From Neckera pumila (lineage: Eukaryota > Streptophyta > Bryopsida > Hypnales > Neckeraceae): a stretch of 64,000 nucleotides of DNA. Shown here one piece after another: positions 46,053 to 59,283 of this stretch (within the stretch, counting starts at the first letter, position 1; each line of letters begins with the position of its first letter). The notes beneath the pieces are model-generated. The model saw only the letters and a program-made list of their open reading frames with translations. It made no database searches and was not told the DNA's origin. The stretch spans positions 42,451,413-42,515,412 of the forward strand of contig OZ018410.1 of the NCBI GenBank assembly GCA_963969595.1, given 5' to 3'. The translations under genes and the position numbers were made by a program.

Positions 46053-47044
46053 TGTTAGGCACTTAAATATTTCAATAAATGAGTGATGGAATTTCAAACA
46101 ATTAATGTGTTTTTTTCATTGAGAAAATGAGGATTCAAAATTCAACCTATAGCAAACTTACTCCAATTTCTAACTTTAATATCAAGCCATATTTTGCCTA
46201 ATACAAAATATAGATTGAAAGTTTTTCATATGCATAATTATTCAAATCTCCAAAAATTGAATGCAAAATTTCTAAATCATTTGACAAGAGATGATTAATG
46301 ATTTCAATAAATAAGTGCTGGAAATCACAAGCCTCTACTACATTAAATACAACCATATTCAAGATAATTCAAAGTTCTAGTTACTTATTTATGTGTTATT
46401 TCTAAATTGAAATGTTATAAATTTGTGTACAAGTCAAATAATTATTATCCAACTTCTGTCCAATCTAATATACTTTATTTTCTAATGTTTGGCATACAAA
46501 ATTGAATACCGTACTTTATTAGCAATTTCGGCACTCAAGAGCCAAATATTTAATTTAAATAATAAAAAATGTTTAGGCAAGACTAAAATTTAGTTTATGC
46601 TATGTAGGCAACCATTCAAAACTGAATAAGGTATAGATAAATGGTAAAGTTTGGATACTTCATTCAAAATTTTAAAGAATACAAGAGGTTATTTGTTCTT
46701 AGAATATATAGATTAATGAGATAAGATTGTCATTAATGGCTAATATATGTCACTAAAGAAGGATACCATGGTTCTTCCTCTGTCAATTGTAATTCCCAAA
46801 TATTAGGCAAGACATAGGGATAATAGAGTTAATTATAATGTATATGCAATGAGGGACTAGGAGCCAAAGTTTGAGATAAACACAAGACAAAAGTCCTTGA
46901 AGCATTCCCTTGTACAAACTAGGATTTAATTTACAATTAACCCTGATTTCTTAAAAAAACTAGGCAAAAATAATTTATATTATTTTTCTATCAAAGCTGC
47001 TAGGAAGATACAATAGTTTCCATTCTATTATTTATCATACAAGC
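46053..47044. other. AT-rich intergenic region, no supported gene
   Basis: The first ~60 bases are the conserved 3' flank of the second TIR gene. The rest shows no open frame of note and no clear terminal repeats. Confidence 0.5.
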
Positions 47045-47358
47045 ATTAGAAAAAGAATCAGCCCTTCAAAGGGCTGCTCCTGGATCCCTTTAGTATCCTA
47101 AAATTTTGTTTATTGAGTCTAAAAAATTATTTTTTCCCCTATTTTTGTGCAGCTGAAACTACAGTGACAGTGGGGCAAGAACCCAGATTTACAAATAAAA
47201 AATTATTATAATTTATTTTTAATAATAATTAACTTTAAAAAGAAAATGGAAAAATTGCAAAATCTGACTGCTCACCAGGGGGACTTTTCCAAGTTGATAG
47301 GCCAAGCTTGAAATAGCTTGGCATGCCAACTTAGAGCGGCCCTCCGAAGGGCTGATTC
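47045..47358. mobile_element. ATTAGAAA..AATCAGCCCT MITE (about 314 bp)
   Basis: The ends GAATCAGCCCTTCAAAGGGC and, inverted, GAATCAGCCCTTCGGAGGGC are near-perfect terminal repeats, each itself palindromic. Interior phrases match 48601-48960 (inverted) and 20811-21107. Confidence 0.8.
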
Positions 47359-47656
47359 AAATGGTCACTGTTGAGATCTTGTTCTTGTAGTAGAAACCAA
47401 CTATTCATGTTCCACTCAACGCTTTTTTTTACTGTAGAGCCTATATTCTTAGTAGCATGCCATTGCATTAAATTTAGAGGGACAGGGTATTTTTTTCCTT
47501 TCATTCAGAATTGGAAAATTTTTGTCCGAAAATAAAGTGTTGCTTCCATTGTTGTCCTCATAACTGGAATCAATTCTATTTCTCTCCATCCTATAGTTAA
47601 CATGGGTGTCTCACATAGGCGGTCTTTGCCACCATCAAATTGTAGATTGGAGCAAT

Positions 47657-47908
47657 CATTAGAGGGGATTTGGGGCCTTTAGAAGACTGCGAGTTATCTT
47701 GCATTTCCAAACTGCAAGAATGCAAGATATCTGCTAGCTGATGAGGCCAAGACCATGCCATGTCATTTTTGAAAGCAAAAAAAAATTTGCTTAAAATTAT
47801 ATTTGGAGAAAAAAAATTCTGACAGCTCGTACTACTATTCACAAAATTGAGCCAAGTAGGAAAACGGGCCTGAAACAACCTTCTAAAGGCCCCAAATCCC
47901 CTCTAATG
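47657..47908. mobile_element. CATTAGA-type MITE with perfect 29-bp terminal repeats (252 bp)
   Basis: 47657-47685 and 47880-47908 are exact inverse copies beginning CATTAGAGGGGATTTGGGGC. Perfect ends suggest a young insertion. The relative at 17393-17646 is more diverged. Confidence 0.92.
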
Positions 47909-48600
47909 GCTCATTATCTTTTTGTTCAAACTTTGTCAATATTAGCCCAAAAAGTATGTCAAGAACATTTTTTTCCTTTTGATGGTCAACGAGACAATAT
48001 ATATTGAAGAATGGATAATTTTCATCCAATTTCTTGTATGCAACTTTATTAATGCTATATCTACATCAATGAGTTGAATTCAAGACATTTTAGTTTGTTT
48101 TTTTAATTTATATGAGGTTGTTAATTAAAAATATGATATACTAGAGTTAACCGTAAAGTGGTCTGGATTTTATTTGGAGTTGCATGCTAAATTTAAGCTA
48201 TGGTCCCCAACAATATATGCATTTTAATTATTGTTTTTCACTACTACACTAGTGATGGTATTTTGTGTTACCCACACTACTTGCTTTCAAAATGCCATAA
48301 ATTATTACTCTTGATGAATATTTTTACCAACTACATTCATTGAGAACTGCAACTTTAGAACATATTAGTACCTATACTTTTGGTAAAAATATTCATGAAG
48401 AATAATAAGTTATAACATTCTAAAGTCAATTAGTGTAGGTAACATTATTTACCATCATTAGTGTATTGGACATCTTGATTAAGCCCAAAACTCATTGTTT
48501 ATGTCTTGAGTTACAATCCCTAGTCGAGTCCACATGCCATGTACTTGTAAGTTTTTATTAAAACTATAGACAAAATTCAAAAGAGCTCCTTTCTGGACCC

Positions 48601-48960
48601 ATTAGAAAAAAAATCAGCCCTCCGGAGGGCCTCTCCAGATTGACATGCTAAGCTATTTCAAGCTTGGCCTGTCAACTTGGAAAAATACCCTCGGAGAGCA
48701 GTCAAAGTGTATGCCTGCTTGCCAAAGCAGTAAGATTTTTCAGATTTTTTTCAGTTTTTAATATATATATATATGATGATGATGATGATTATCAATTTTA
48801 TTAATTTTTTATTTGTAAATTTGGATTTCTGCGTCATTGTCATTGTAGTTTCAGCTGCGCGGAAATAGGAGAAAAATAAACTTTCAGACCCAATAAACAA
48901 AATTTCAGGTCCTAAGGGGTCTGGGGAAAGGCCCTCTAGAGAGCTAATTTTTTTTCTAAT
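48601..48960. mobile_element. ATTAGAAAAAAAATCAGCCC MITE (360 bp)
   Basis: 31-bp ends (48601-48631 and 48930-48960) match with a few differences. The interior is the inverse of 47045-47358. It contains a short AT run and a GATGATGAT run near 48763-48790. Confidence 0.8.
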
Positions 48961-51317
48961 GCTAAATAGAGTTTGATTCCTAGTTTTCAGTTTTTTGTTG
49001 TCTAAAAGATTAAAAACCCCACTTTCCTTCCACTTTACAAGTAATTCTACCATCTATTGTATTTCAATGTTTTGAACTTTTTCCCCTTAAAACTTGATTT
49101 TGACATTCAAAACAATTATTTTTTGCTTTTGATAAAAACTAAATGATGAAGCTTCTAAAGTTTAGTTTCTACTCCATTTGGAAATTTTAAATCAATTATT
49201 TAATTAAAGCATTTTAGTAAAGTTTGAAATTGAATCTCTATAACCATGGAGTGAGACAAAAGAATTCTTTATATTGTAATGTTCCAAATTGTAAACTACT
49301 TCTATTCTGAAAAAATTTAATTTTTTGAACATGACTTGTATTTTATACGAGTCTTATTTTTTATTCACGAATTCATGGTAATTTGAAATTTTCACAAAAA
49401 GATTTAAAAAATTTCAGAAAAATATTAGATATGTGATTTCATCTTTGAAAAATAAAACCAAAAATTTTACTCTTAAATAGCAAAAAAATTGAGGATACAT
49501 AGTAAAAGACATTCAAGTTTGATTATATGTCATAGGCTCTATCCTTTGGGGGCTATGTTCAAAGACGCAGAGGCTTCACTTTAAAAGTTACACCTACCAT
49601 GAATTTAAATTTGAGACTTTGAATAGGCCCATACTTAAAAGTGAATTAATGCTAACATGCCAAAGCCAATTTTCATGCAATTGTTTGTTCTAATTAGTTA
49701 CCACATTCCAAATTACTATACGTTGAATTAAAGTAGACATACCCATTACCATCCATCTAACAATTTTGCCTTTAGTACTAGATGTATTTATTTATTCTCG
49801 ATAATGTATTGTATGGCACCAACATATGAGGACAAAATTAAATGTTAGGTGGTAATGGATTTAGGATTCAATAAAATTGAAGTAAATGATATATTTTTAT
49901 GAAGATATAAGCAAAAATTGTTCAAAAATTCAAAAAACAATTCACGTATTAAAGGATTAGGAGCTGCAATGGAAGCAATGGAAGAATTGAATTTTCAACA
50001 TGTTTGGCTTATTTAGGTGGTAACAAGACATGCGGGCCCTAAAGAGTTACCAACAAAATCATATATTGAAGAAAGTTAAGTTAGTTGGCTCTATTATAAA
50101 GATTAGCGTATTTTTTGTATAGTCTTTATCTCAAAAACATTGAAAACATCTATGTAGGTGTCTTCTTAGTAACATTAGCATTGAGATAGGAGGCGTCTAT
50201 GAATAGAAATTGTTTTATTAATATTTAATAGTATTCATTTCTAAAACAATGAAAACAAAAATAAATTAAAAGATGTAATCTACTTGAAAAATACTCGTAA
50301 TTTAAACCTAATGTCTAGATCTTTTTTAACGAGGTTGATACTCTTCAACTTCCTCCTCTAAGCTTGGTTGGCTAGAGTTTGAGGATTGAGGGATTTGTAT
50401 CTTATATTACAGGTGTAGAAATGGAGTCCTTCATTTCTTGAATGCAAATTTGCACATGCTCAAACAATAGATCTTTCCAATCATCATTGTCTAAATTGTA
50501 TGTAATTTTGAATTGATAGGCTTGGTAAGATGATAATTTTCTAGGAATAACTAACTTCAACATTTTTCATGTCATTGTCCTTGTTAATGTATTTTCTATT
50601 GTATGTTGTATTCCATCAAATAAGGGTTTGCAGTGGCCGAGGCATGGGTCAATTCCAATTTTTTTTAGAAAAACATGCTTTCTTCTTGAGACTACTTAGA
50701 GAAGTCTAAAAAGAAGTGGTCCATTAGTCACATCTCTGGAGTATTATTAGACACTTGTGATAACAAGGGAACACCTATTAACTAAAAAGATTGACATGAA
50801 AACTGAAATATCATGCTACAAGCCATATATCCCAAACAAAATAATTAGGAGAAAATTTGACACCATAGTTACACTAGTACATGAAAGTCCATCTAGAAAA
50901 AACAATATATAAGCTACACAAAATAATGAAATTAGGTTGCTTTAACAATTAGGTTGCCTTCTCTTAAGAAAGTTATTTTACAAGCCAGGAAAGTCATCAA
51001 ATACTTCTACAAATATTTCCATTTGTACATATGGAAGTTTATGAGTCCCAATTACAACAATACCTGAATAATTCAAGGTAGTACATTTTTGAATATACAA
51101 TAATAGTAAATATTTAAACGTCAAGAATTTAGTATGGGGCAACCAAATTTCACTATTTTTGTGTAGTATATTATGGTTTGAAAATCACCATTCTAATTAT
51201 ATGGTGAAAATTACAATTCACATGGGTCCAAATTCATTTTCAATAAATCATTGAAGAACCTTGCATGTGCTGATCAATAAGTAGATCAAATTGGACAAAT
51301 GAAAGTCTTCATATGAT
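48961..51317. other. AT-rich intergenic region with a diverged element
   Basis: About 49070-49555 resembles the interior of 34779-35520 and ends 'tatcctttgggggcta', a decayed family end. The rest (49.6-51.3 kb) shows no supported gene or terminal repeats. Confidence 0.4.
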
Positions 51318-51643
51318 AAGGGAGGAGGTTCTTAAACCGTTCAGGCTCTAAAATCGCCCACCTCCTCAATGTTCACTACTTGTACATGTTGCTTTTTGCA
51401 ATGTACAAGCTGTGAACATTTGAGGAGGTGGGCGATTTTAGAGCCCTCCGAAGCGTCAAAAATTTGAACTTCAAAAATTCATAACTAATTCCACAAAGCT
51501 CCAAAAACTATGAAACGACTTGGGTTGGATGTCAATTTCATTTGTCTTTGAAGGAAAATTTACTAAAAAATATTTCAAGAAGTTTCACCTCCTCAAGTTT
51601 AAGTTTAAGTTCTTAAGTGAGCGCTTTATGGACCTCCTCCCTT
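51318..51643. mobile_element. AAGGGAGGAGGT MITE with a strong internal hairpin
   Basis: The ends AAGGGAGGAGGTTCTTAAA and the inverse AAGGGAGGAGGTCCATAAA bracket 326 bp. Within it 51344-51445 folds into a hairpin of two ~44-bp arms (GGCTCTAAAATCGCCCACCT.. and its inverse) with a ~12-bp loop. Confidence 0.8.
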
Positions 51644-51767
51644 GTACTCAAAAGTGCACAAAAACCATGAAGCTCAAATTTTACAACTAATGCATGTTCG
51701 CGTCAATGCTTCCTATTGAAACATGCAGTAAGTGCAACACATTGATCTATAAAGGGTGATTCCAAGT

Positions 51768-51940
51768 ACATAACCGGTTGTTGAGTTTTCAACACTCACG
51801 TGGCACCGTCCCATTGGCAACCCATCACCATTGCCATTACAAGTTGTAACTCATAACCTTCTCTGCTTTCAACTTGCTTCCTACACCCATGGATCACGAA
51901 GATCAAAGGTTGTGATTGAAAAGTGAACGACCGGTTATGT
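51768..51940. mobile_element. ACATAACCGGTTGTT MITE (173 bp)
   Basis: The ends ACATAACCGGTTGTTGAG and, inverted, ACATAACCGGTCGTTCAC continue into 'ttttcaa'. Immediately after it, 51943-51980 is a separate palindrome bounded by GATAACC / GGTTATC. Confidence 0.65.
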
Positions 51941-51980
51941 CCGATAACCTACTCGCCGCTACCGCGGCTCATCGGTTATC

Positions 51981-52777
51981 TAATACATAATTATTCTTTC
52001 TGGACAATCTAGATCAATTTCCAAAAAAACTCACTCAAAAATCATCTCTGGGAGAGTGCACACTCCCACTGAAAGGGAAGAATGGAAACCTCACTTCTAT
52101 GGAAAATCGCTAATCCATCCACATATATAATGCTTTCTGATGCGAAGATGAACTATTGCTACTTATTGATCACTTTAAAATGCTCCTACACAACAAGGTT
52201 TAGCAGCAGTACAACCATTGTGTTCCGTCAAATCTGTCTCAAAAAGTAGGATGTAGAACCTGTTAAAGCAAGAGTGCCTAGCAAAATCTTGAGTGTAAAA
52301 TACTTCAATTGACTTGAAAAACTCCGGTAAGTGGGCTAATAGAAGATGAGAAGCCCGTTTGTCCCCAAAGGCAATGTCATTAGAGAGAATTTAGTATAAA
52401 TCCTTCATAAACCCTAAACACGCTTTCAAATCGCTAGTTCTATTACAACAGAAAAAAATGCAAATTCTAGTGTTTCCCTAAAGAATAACCTACATTTTTT
52501 AATGTACAACAAAAGAAAGGAAACTGATTTACTTGCAGATGGAACTAGTATGATTGTACATCTAGATGACGGCATTGTAGTAAGGTTTTCCCGTGCTCTT
52601 GCTCCAAATAACGGTTGTCTCTCTCGAAGTTGATCATGTTACTAAACTTGAGGGCCAAAATTTCTTTATACCGGCCGGAGGGATATTTTGAAGAAGAACT
52701 AAATTCAACATGTCTATGTTCTTGCGTGCAGCCAAATTCAATCTATGAAGGCATAAAAGAACGTCAAGAGCATCAAT
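51981..52777. other. Intergenic region, no supported gene
   Basis: No motif or splice structure is seen. A plus-strand frame starting at 52615 runs into the next MITE and is not counted. Confidence 0.4.
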
Positions 52778-52966
52778 GGGCAATTTCATTAAAATGGCGG
52801 TATTCCAAGTGCCACTTTGACGGTGTGCCATTTTCACCATCTAGGAGAGGTATAGATTTCAAAATGGCCATCCTGAACCATCTAGGACTAGTATAGATTT
52901 AGAATGGCCAATCTAAATTGTTTTCACACCATTTTAAAAAATATCGCCATTTTAATGAAATTGCCC
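52778..52966. mobile_element. GGGCAATTTCATTAAAATGG MITE (189 bp)
   Basis: The ends GGGCAATTTCATTAAAATGG and its inverse extend to about 23 bp. It is related to 31415-31743: same 'attaaaatggcggtattcc' end and the same 'tagatttca' interior words. Confidence 0.85.
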
Positions 52967-53197
52967 ATATCAAAAGTCTTGTGATGGTGGAATGTGCTCA
53001 TAATAGAGTTAGTCACCTCAGCACTTTCATATTAAAGGACTTGCCCACGTGAAACCTACCTTGTAATCAAGTACGCTCCCAAATGATGTCAAATTCCAAA
53101 TTATCCACTTTGCTGCCGCGTACTGCAATCATATTGTAGGAGATCTAAAATGCAGGATTTTTAAGTTAGATACACAATACATTTTACACGACATAAC

Positions 53198-53422
53198 TTA
53201 ACCCTTAAACAACGAGGAGGCCATTTTGTGGCCGATGAATGACAGAGAATCAAACTGTACAGGATAGAAATGCAATCATTCATCCTTGGAATTTGTTGTG
53301 AAAAGGAGAGTTCTTCTACAGTAACTTGACTTCCAATAGATACTTTTGGATTTTGTGATGATGTCACACGGTAATGAAAAAGGATGATTTTCAGGGTCAC
53401 CCCTTTGTCGTTTAAGGGTTAA
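53198..53422. mobile_element. TTAACCCTTAAACAACG MITE (225 bp)
   Basis: The ends TTAACCCTTAAACAACGA and, inverted, TTAACCCTTAAACGACAA. The interior is the reverse complement of 44417-44646. Confidence 0.85.
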
Positions 53423-55026
53423 GTATATCATGGCAGTCTTAGCTTGTGCAGCAAGTCGACTATTTTGACATTTCTTCACACGTTGTACAGTTCCCGGAAA
53501 CCATGCAGACAACGTCCGAATCCATTGGGAGCTGGGCCTTGAGAGACGTGCTTGCATGGCAACTATTATTACAAAGATGTTAGCTCAGGCGGATCATATA
53601 ATATTTCCAGCTCTGTCTTTCCATATGGACTCTGTGCCGTTGCCACAGCCAAAACAAAAGAAAAAGTAATATTTTAATGCATAAAAAACTTCAAAATTCA
53701 ATAACTTTCACCCGGCAGCTCCAAATGTCATGAAACTAAGCCCTTCCACCCCTCCTCGCCAAGAGTTTTCCAACAATACCAAGAATGTGACCAAATTCAA
53801 AGTAAAAGTAATTTTCTAATTTTTTGACCCATAAATATTTTGCAATTCAATAGCTTTTGTGCCTTAGTTCGAAACATCACGAAACCAAGCCCATGCTCCC
53901 CTCCTCGTCAAGGGCTTTCCGATGATACCAAGCATGCCACTGGGGGACGCACACTCTGGGAGATCTCACCATAATAAAACAAACAAACAACTTGTCTTAA
54001 GGTATGGATGTTCTTGAGCTTTCTCCAACGTGCTTTGGTTCAATTCATCTTAGGGTTAGACGTATGTTTTCTCTTTATAAAATAATAATAATGATAATAA
54101 TGATAATGATGATAATAATATTAATAATAATGTTAATACAAAAATCAATCCATTTTGAGGGTTTTTTCTCCTAATTTCAATACGAAGCAGTTTTAATCTA
54201 GTTTCAAACAACAAACAATTGATCATTAGTCACCACTCTAATTATATTCCAAAATTTGTTTAAAAAAAAGTCTTGATCATCAATTTGAAAGAGGTTTTCT
54301 GTACATTCCAGTGCTCAAGGTATATATCATATGTCCATCGTCGTTTGTAGAGTTTGATTTTTGTTATACGTGCAAAAAATGTGATTGATATGGATAAATT
54401 ATGATATAGTGGATTCAAGTTCAAGCTTTGTTCAAACTCCCACTTCTCTTTCTATATTTTTTTGCTTATTGTTTTTTGAATAAAACCAAGAGCTCTAATG
54501 TAGAAGCCTTATACATCAACGTCTCTAACCATACTATAATTGAGGTCCACTTCTCAATTTGTTTCAAGTCCCAAGTCATATGAAATTCTCAAAGTTTGAT
54601 ATGCCAAGAGTTGAAAACCAAGACTTGTAGCCTTACACTAAGTTCAAAGTACCAAATTCTAGTTTACTTTAAACGCCTACATCCGTGGTAGTACTTTGCA
54701 AAGTTTTTGTACCAAGGAGTTGTAGCTTGAAATAAGATTTGATAGTTTGTTTTAGCAAAACCCAATTCTTGCTCAATGTTCTGACCCTTGTGAAGAATAT
54801 GGAAATAATATCACTAAATCAAAACATCCACCCTTAGGGATTGGTCTTTTGAACAATTTGTTTACTTTCAATTCAAAGCATAATGTGCCAAAAATGGAAG
54901 TTGACTTTTTGGCCAATTTTTTGACCTATTTTTGCTATAGAATACAATACATGTGGAACGTAGGATGCAAAGTTGGGACTTTAGTCTCTACATTATGGAG
55001 CTCCAAATCCGAAATATAATATTTTT
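53423..55026. other. Intergenic region with a two-copy repeat and a microsatellite
   Basis: Two diverged ~130-bp units near 53690-53810 and 53830-53945 share 'cccctcctcg.caagag' and 'caataccaag'-like words. An AATAATGATAATAAT microsatellite lies at about 54081-54135. No gene is supported. Confidence 0.45.
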
Positions 55027-56636
55027 TAACCCCTAAAGGACAAGGGGGTTTAAGGAAGACATTGGTTTGTTAATCAAAAATGAAAATGAATTTTTTGTTT
55101 TTTGAACTTCAACCATTCAAAACTGTAGTAAATTATTTATCAATGTGTAGGAAAAACTTCAACCCATTTCATTTCGTAGATTGAAAGACTATAACATCCA
55201 AAGTTTGAAAAGAGTTTTTTTCATCATTGTCCAATAGGGACAATAGACTGCGGGCCCTCTTGGAGATTTTTTTTTCTTCTACAGAAGATTGAGTCTCTTC
55301 ACCATTTAATTGTATGTCCTCTTAGGTAAACTCATACAAAATTTTAGAAGTAAATTCAAATTCTAACTCTCTCTCTCTCTCTCTATCTCTCTAAGTCACC
55401 ATGCAATATGAAGCGGACTAAAAAATTGGCAATACACTAGCCAATTTTTGAAGGTTTTTTTGTGCAAGGAGAATTTTTTTGGTGGGAAATCCAAATGGTG
55501 AAAACATACATGACGCCATCTTCTACAAGCACAACATTTTTCATAGCAAAAATTACAATTATGTATACTAATTTCCCCTCTTCCTATATCCATGGTCCTT
55601 GAGACTTCTAGAAAATAGAAGGGAAGAAATGGCCACAAGCTGTGCTTCCCATCCCCTCCCCTCCACCCACCAACTGTTTTTTTTCCCAATCTGTGCCCAA
55701 CAACTGCCCCAAGCTACTCCAAGCAGCTGAGGCCTTTTCAGACACGATAACCCCTCACTAATCTACTTGTCAAATTTGCTCAAATTTTTTTCCCTAGAAA
55801 GGTGGTCAAAATATGCACCTCGGTAATTGCAAGACACATTTGCCAATTTTATTGTGTTTTACAGTATTTATGCCTTTTTTTCTAGAATATTTTAAAATTA
55901 GAAAAATAATTTTTAATCTTTTTATAAATATGACCAATGTATACACCTATAAGATGAAGGTGACCATCAAAGAAAAATTATAGAAAAATTCTCTAAATAG
56001 GAGAATTAAGTCTCAAGAAAATAGATACTTTGATGTTTTAATTAGGAAAAAATAGAAAAAAATGAAATAAAGAAAAGAAAAATTGTCCATTTGTAATAAC
56101 TTTATGGAGATGTTCATTCACCAAAAGAAGCACCAAAATAATTTTGTACATGTTTCAAAATGCAAGTAGAAAGAGGCTCGCTCTATACAACATGTAATTA
56201 ATTATTTTCTTAAATAATTTGAACTATAGCTAAAAGTATACTAGGAAACCATCTCTACTTAATTTTAGCTCCAAATTTCTTTTTTTGGGTAGAACTTTGT
56301 TTAAGAAAAATAAAAAAATAGGCAAGTGTGATATAAATTGGGGGGGACTTTTTGATAGTAAAGTATTTTTTAAAGACTCCAAAAAATTAATCAAGGTGTA
56401 TAATATTCATGAGTACCTTTTTATGAATTTCAAGTCCTTTGGAGTCAAAATTCAGAAATCATGGCCAAAAAACAGTTCAGCTTGCAAGAGGTGATGCAAA
56501 ATAGGACAAGTGTTTCTTGCAATTATCCACCTTCTATCAAAATATGAATAGCGTTCATTAAAAAATGAATTTCCATGTACCTACCCAAGATTTCCTCCAT
56601 ACGTTCAACGGTCATTCGGTCCTTTAGGAACTAATT
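55027..56636. mobile_element. Possible long TTAACCCC-type element containing an inverted R1 copy
   Basis: The left end TTAACCCCTAAAGGACAAGG is clear; the proposed right end CGGTCCTTTAGGAACTAA is imperfect. Between them, 55780-56560 is an inverted R1 copy, and a TC microsatellite lies at about 55367-55394. The two ends may belong to separate elements. Confidence 0.35.
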
Positions 56637-57415
56637 GCTCTTCTACAATCCAACAGGGTAGGGATTTAGCCTTGAATTGGAATTTGTAGAATTGAGACAT
56701 GGGACATAATCAAACCACCATGCCTAAACTCATTTGTAAAATAGAGATAGCTTTGATAATATATCACATACCAAGTATCCAAAACAACCTCACTATAGTG
56801 TATAGTGTATAGTGTCATCTAGAAAGTAAGGTAATCCCAATTTCAACTTCCAAGAATATCTTTCAAAATTTGAACTTTTCAAACCTACTTTTCAAAACTA
56901 AGCTACAAATTTTTTAATTTTACGCAATCTTCATGAACACGCCAAATTTCAAATTTAAAGAACCAGAAATTCTAGTTTTGATAAATCATTTTTGTGTTTA
57001 CCATTCTGATACAAAATAATTGATTGAAAATAATCCGTGATGAATTTTTAAAAATTTTATATGTGATTATTTAAGAAACATCAATGTACTCTTTTCACTT
57101 TTGAGAAACATACCCATACCTAGAATTTTTTTATATTACTGAGAATTCAATGTGAAGGTGTTGCCTTCCCAAATTTTATGAAATATGTATTTTTAACTTG
57201 TAATTATATTTTAGTAATAGATCCTTGTATTATGAGTATTTCTAGACCTTTGAGCATGATGCCGCAATTAGTTTGTCAAATCCCATTTATAATGTAGATA
57301 AATTTATTGTACAAATTTTTTATTAATGACACTTTGACATTGACTTCTCTATAATGTAGAATTTCCTAGGTAATGATTTTTTTCCCTGAATGTAAAATGT
57401 GCACATTGATGTTCC
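56637..57415. other. AT-rich intergenic region, no supported gene
   Basis: There is a short triplicated 'tagtgta' word near 56796-56814. Nothing else is recognised. Confidence 0.4.
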
Positions 57416-58345
57416 TTAACTCCTGAAGTTCTTTGACTATGTTTTCACCAAAAATGCTCCAAAAATGCCATTTTTACTACATTCATCAAATTTTAGAACA
57501 AAAACATTTTTTGCATATGTAACCATAGGATCTTATTCTAAAGTGGTTTGGAAATATGTGGTAGAAATTTCAAAAAAATCCACCATGTGGATTGAAAAAT
57601 CCACCATGTGATGTGCATTTGAATTGACAAAAATTTATTTTCTAGTTCTTTCCAATGGTCAGATTTCATCTTACAAACTTTTTTCACAAAAATCAGTAGA
57701 TTCTACAACTTGTTGCTCTCTATAATATGTTGAGGGAATAAGTTAGGAATACATACAAAAAATTTCAAAACAAAAAAACTTCATATTCAAAAAAATAGGA
57801 CGTGGAAAGAAATAGATTATGATTCAAAATACTAAATTGTTAATAATTAAGTAATAGAATTGTAAAATTCCAATTTAAATGGTTGTAATGTTGTAATAAA
57901 CAATCTACATCCAATGGCTTCATTGTTTTTCAAAAATATTGAAATTTGAGTGAAAAAATGGACTTCAAAGTTTATTTTAGAGTAGAGATTCCTTAAGCCC
58001 GCAAACTAAAACTCTTCATAACTTTCACTTCAATTGTTGAAATGGAATGATTCAAAGCTTTTCTTACACAAATAAATCAAATAAACCAATTTCAAATTTT
58101 TGTTTTTGAAAAAAGTGATTTTTCTTGATTTGCCTGGACTGCCCATTCACAAAAGAAATAACATATTAGGCCATAACTGTTGACTCAAATTTCTAAATGT
58201 CATGAAATTTAGTGCATATGAAAGATATTCCTCATCCCCACCTTCTATCAAAACTTCAACCTAAAATATGGAAATCTCTAGTCACACGTACCTGCCCAAA
58301 ATTTCTATACAACAAAAAAATGCATGCTAGTCCTTTAGGGTTTAA
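57416..58345. mobile_element. TTAACCC-type element, second subfamily (copy E, inverted)
   Basis: The left end is TTAACTCCTGAAGTTC and the right end is TAGTCCTTTAGGGTTTAA. The interior is the inverse of 21249-22180 (for example 'caccaaaaatgctccaaaaa' here against 'ttagagcattttgggtgaaa' there). Confidence 0.65.
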
Positions 58346-59263
58346 GTATTTGCACAATAGAATTTAAAAAATTCATCACCAATATTTGTCAATCAAATAT
58401 TTTGTATCACAACGATAAACACAGAAAATAATTTTTCAAAAATGAAGCTTTTATTTTCAGAGCTTTTATTAAAATTTGGTGTGTTGATCAAGATTGCATA
58501 ACACAAAAAATTTAACAGGTTAGTTTTGAAAGTTGGGTCTGAAAAGGTCAAATGTTAAAAGAAACAAAGAGGGAAGTTTTATCAAAGCGCTGTCTTTGGG
58601 GTGTTTTTATAACCAGATTGAATAAACATTGTAATGGCCTTAGTACTGCTTGAATGCAGTTCTCCCAATCCTTGATACAAAATCTAGACATCTAAGAAGC
58701 TCTCAAGCGCACTGTTCTGAGCATCAAATGGAGTGCAACTTGGCCGTCGGATACATATATGTAGTGCGGATACAAATATGGAATGCAGGATACATGTATA
58801 GATGTCAAATACAAAATACAAGATACATGGACAGACTTCAAATACGGATTTGGAATACATGCTACGAATACAGAGATGTATAAATGAAATAATCCATATT
58901 GAATGGTGGCAAGCCTACCAAAATACGAAAGGGGGGGTTGTGGCAGGATGACCGGGTGGGAGGGTCACTGGGTGATCGTTTGTACCCCTTTTGGAAAAAA
59001 TTAACAACAAATGGGATGTTACAACTCCTTTGGACCTCCTTTGAAAATCCATAACATTTTGGTTGGAAATTGACAATTCTTCACAATGTATTCAAAAGAT
59101 GCAGTAACTACATTTACACTATTTAATATGTAGAAGAAGATATAAATTGAAAAGGGAGAAGGTTATGAGTTGCAACTTGTGATGGCAATAATGGCAAGTT
59201 ACCAATGGCATAGAGCCACAAGGTCATTGCAAGAAAGGACAGTCCTATTTACCATCACAATCA
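58346..59263. other. Intergenic region with short GATACA-type repeats
   Basis: About 58750-58870 repeats degenerate 'gatacaaatatggaatgca'-like units of 20-40 bp, which keeps one plus-strand frame (58650-58883) open. The earlier part resembles the interior of 23245-23799. No gene is supported. Confidence 0.45.
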
Positions 59264-59283
59264 CTACAAGAGAATGGGGTGTT

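Noticed and set aside
53276..53557. 93-codon minus-strand frame beginning MQARLSRPSSQW
   Set aside because: It runs straight into a MITE (53198-53422) and shows no family motif; likely chance.
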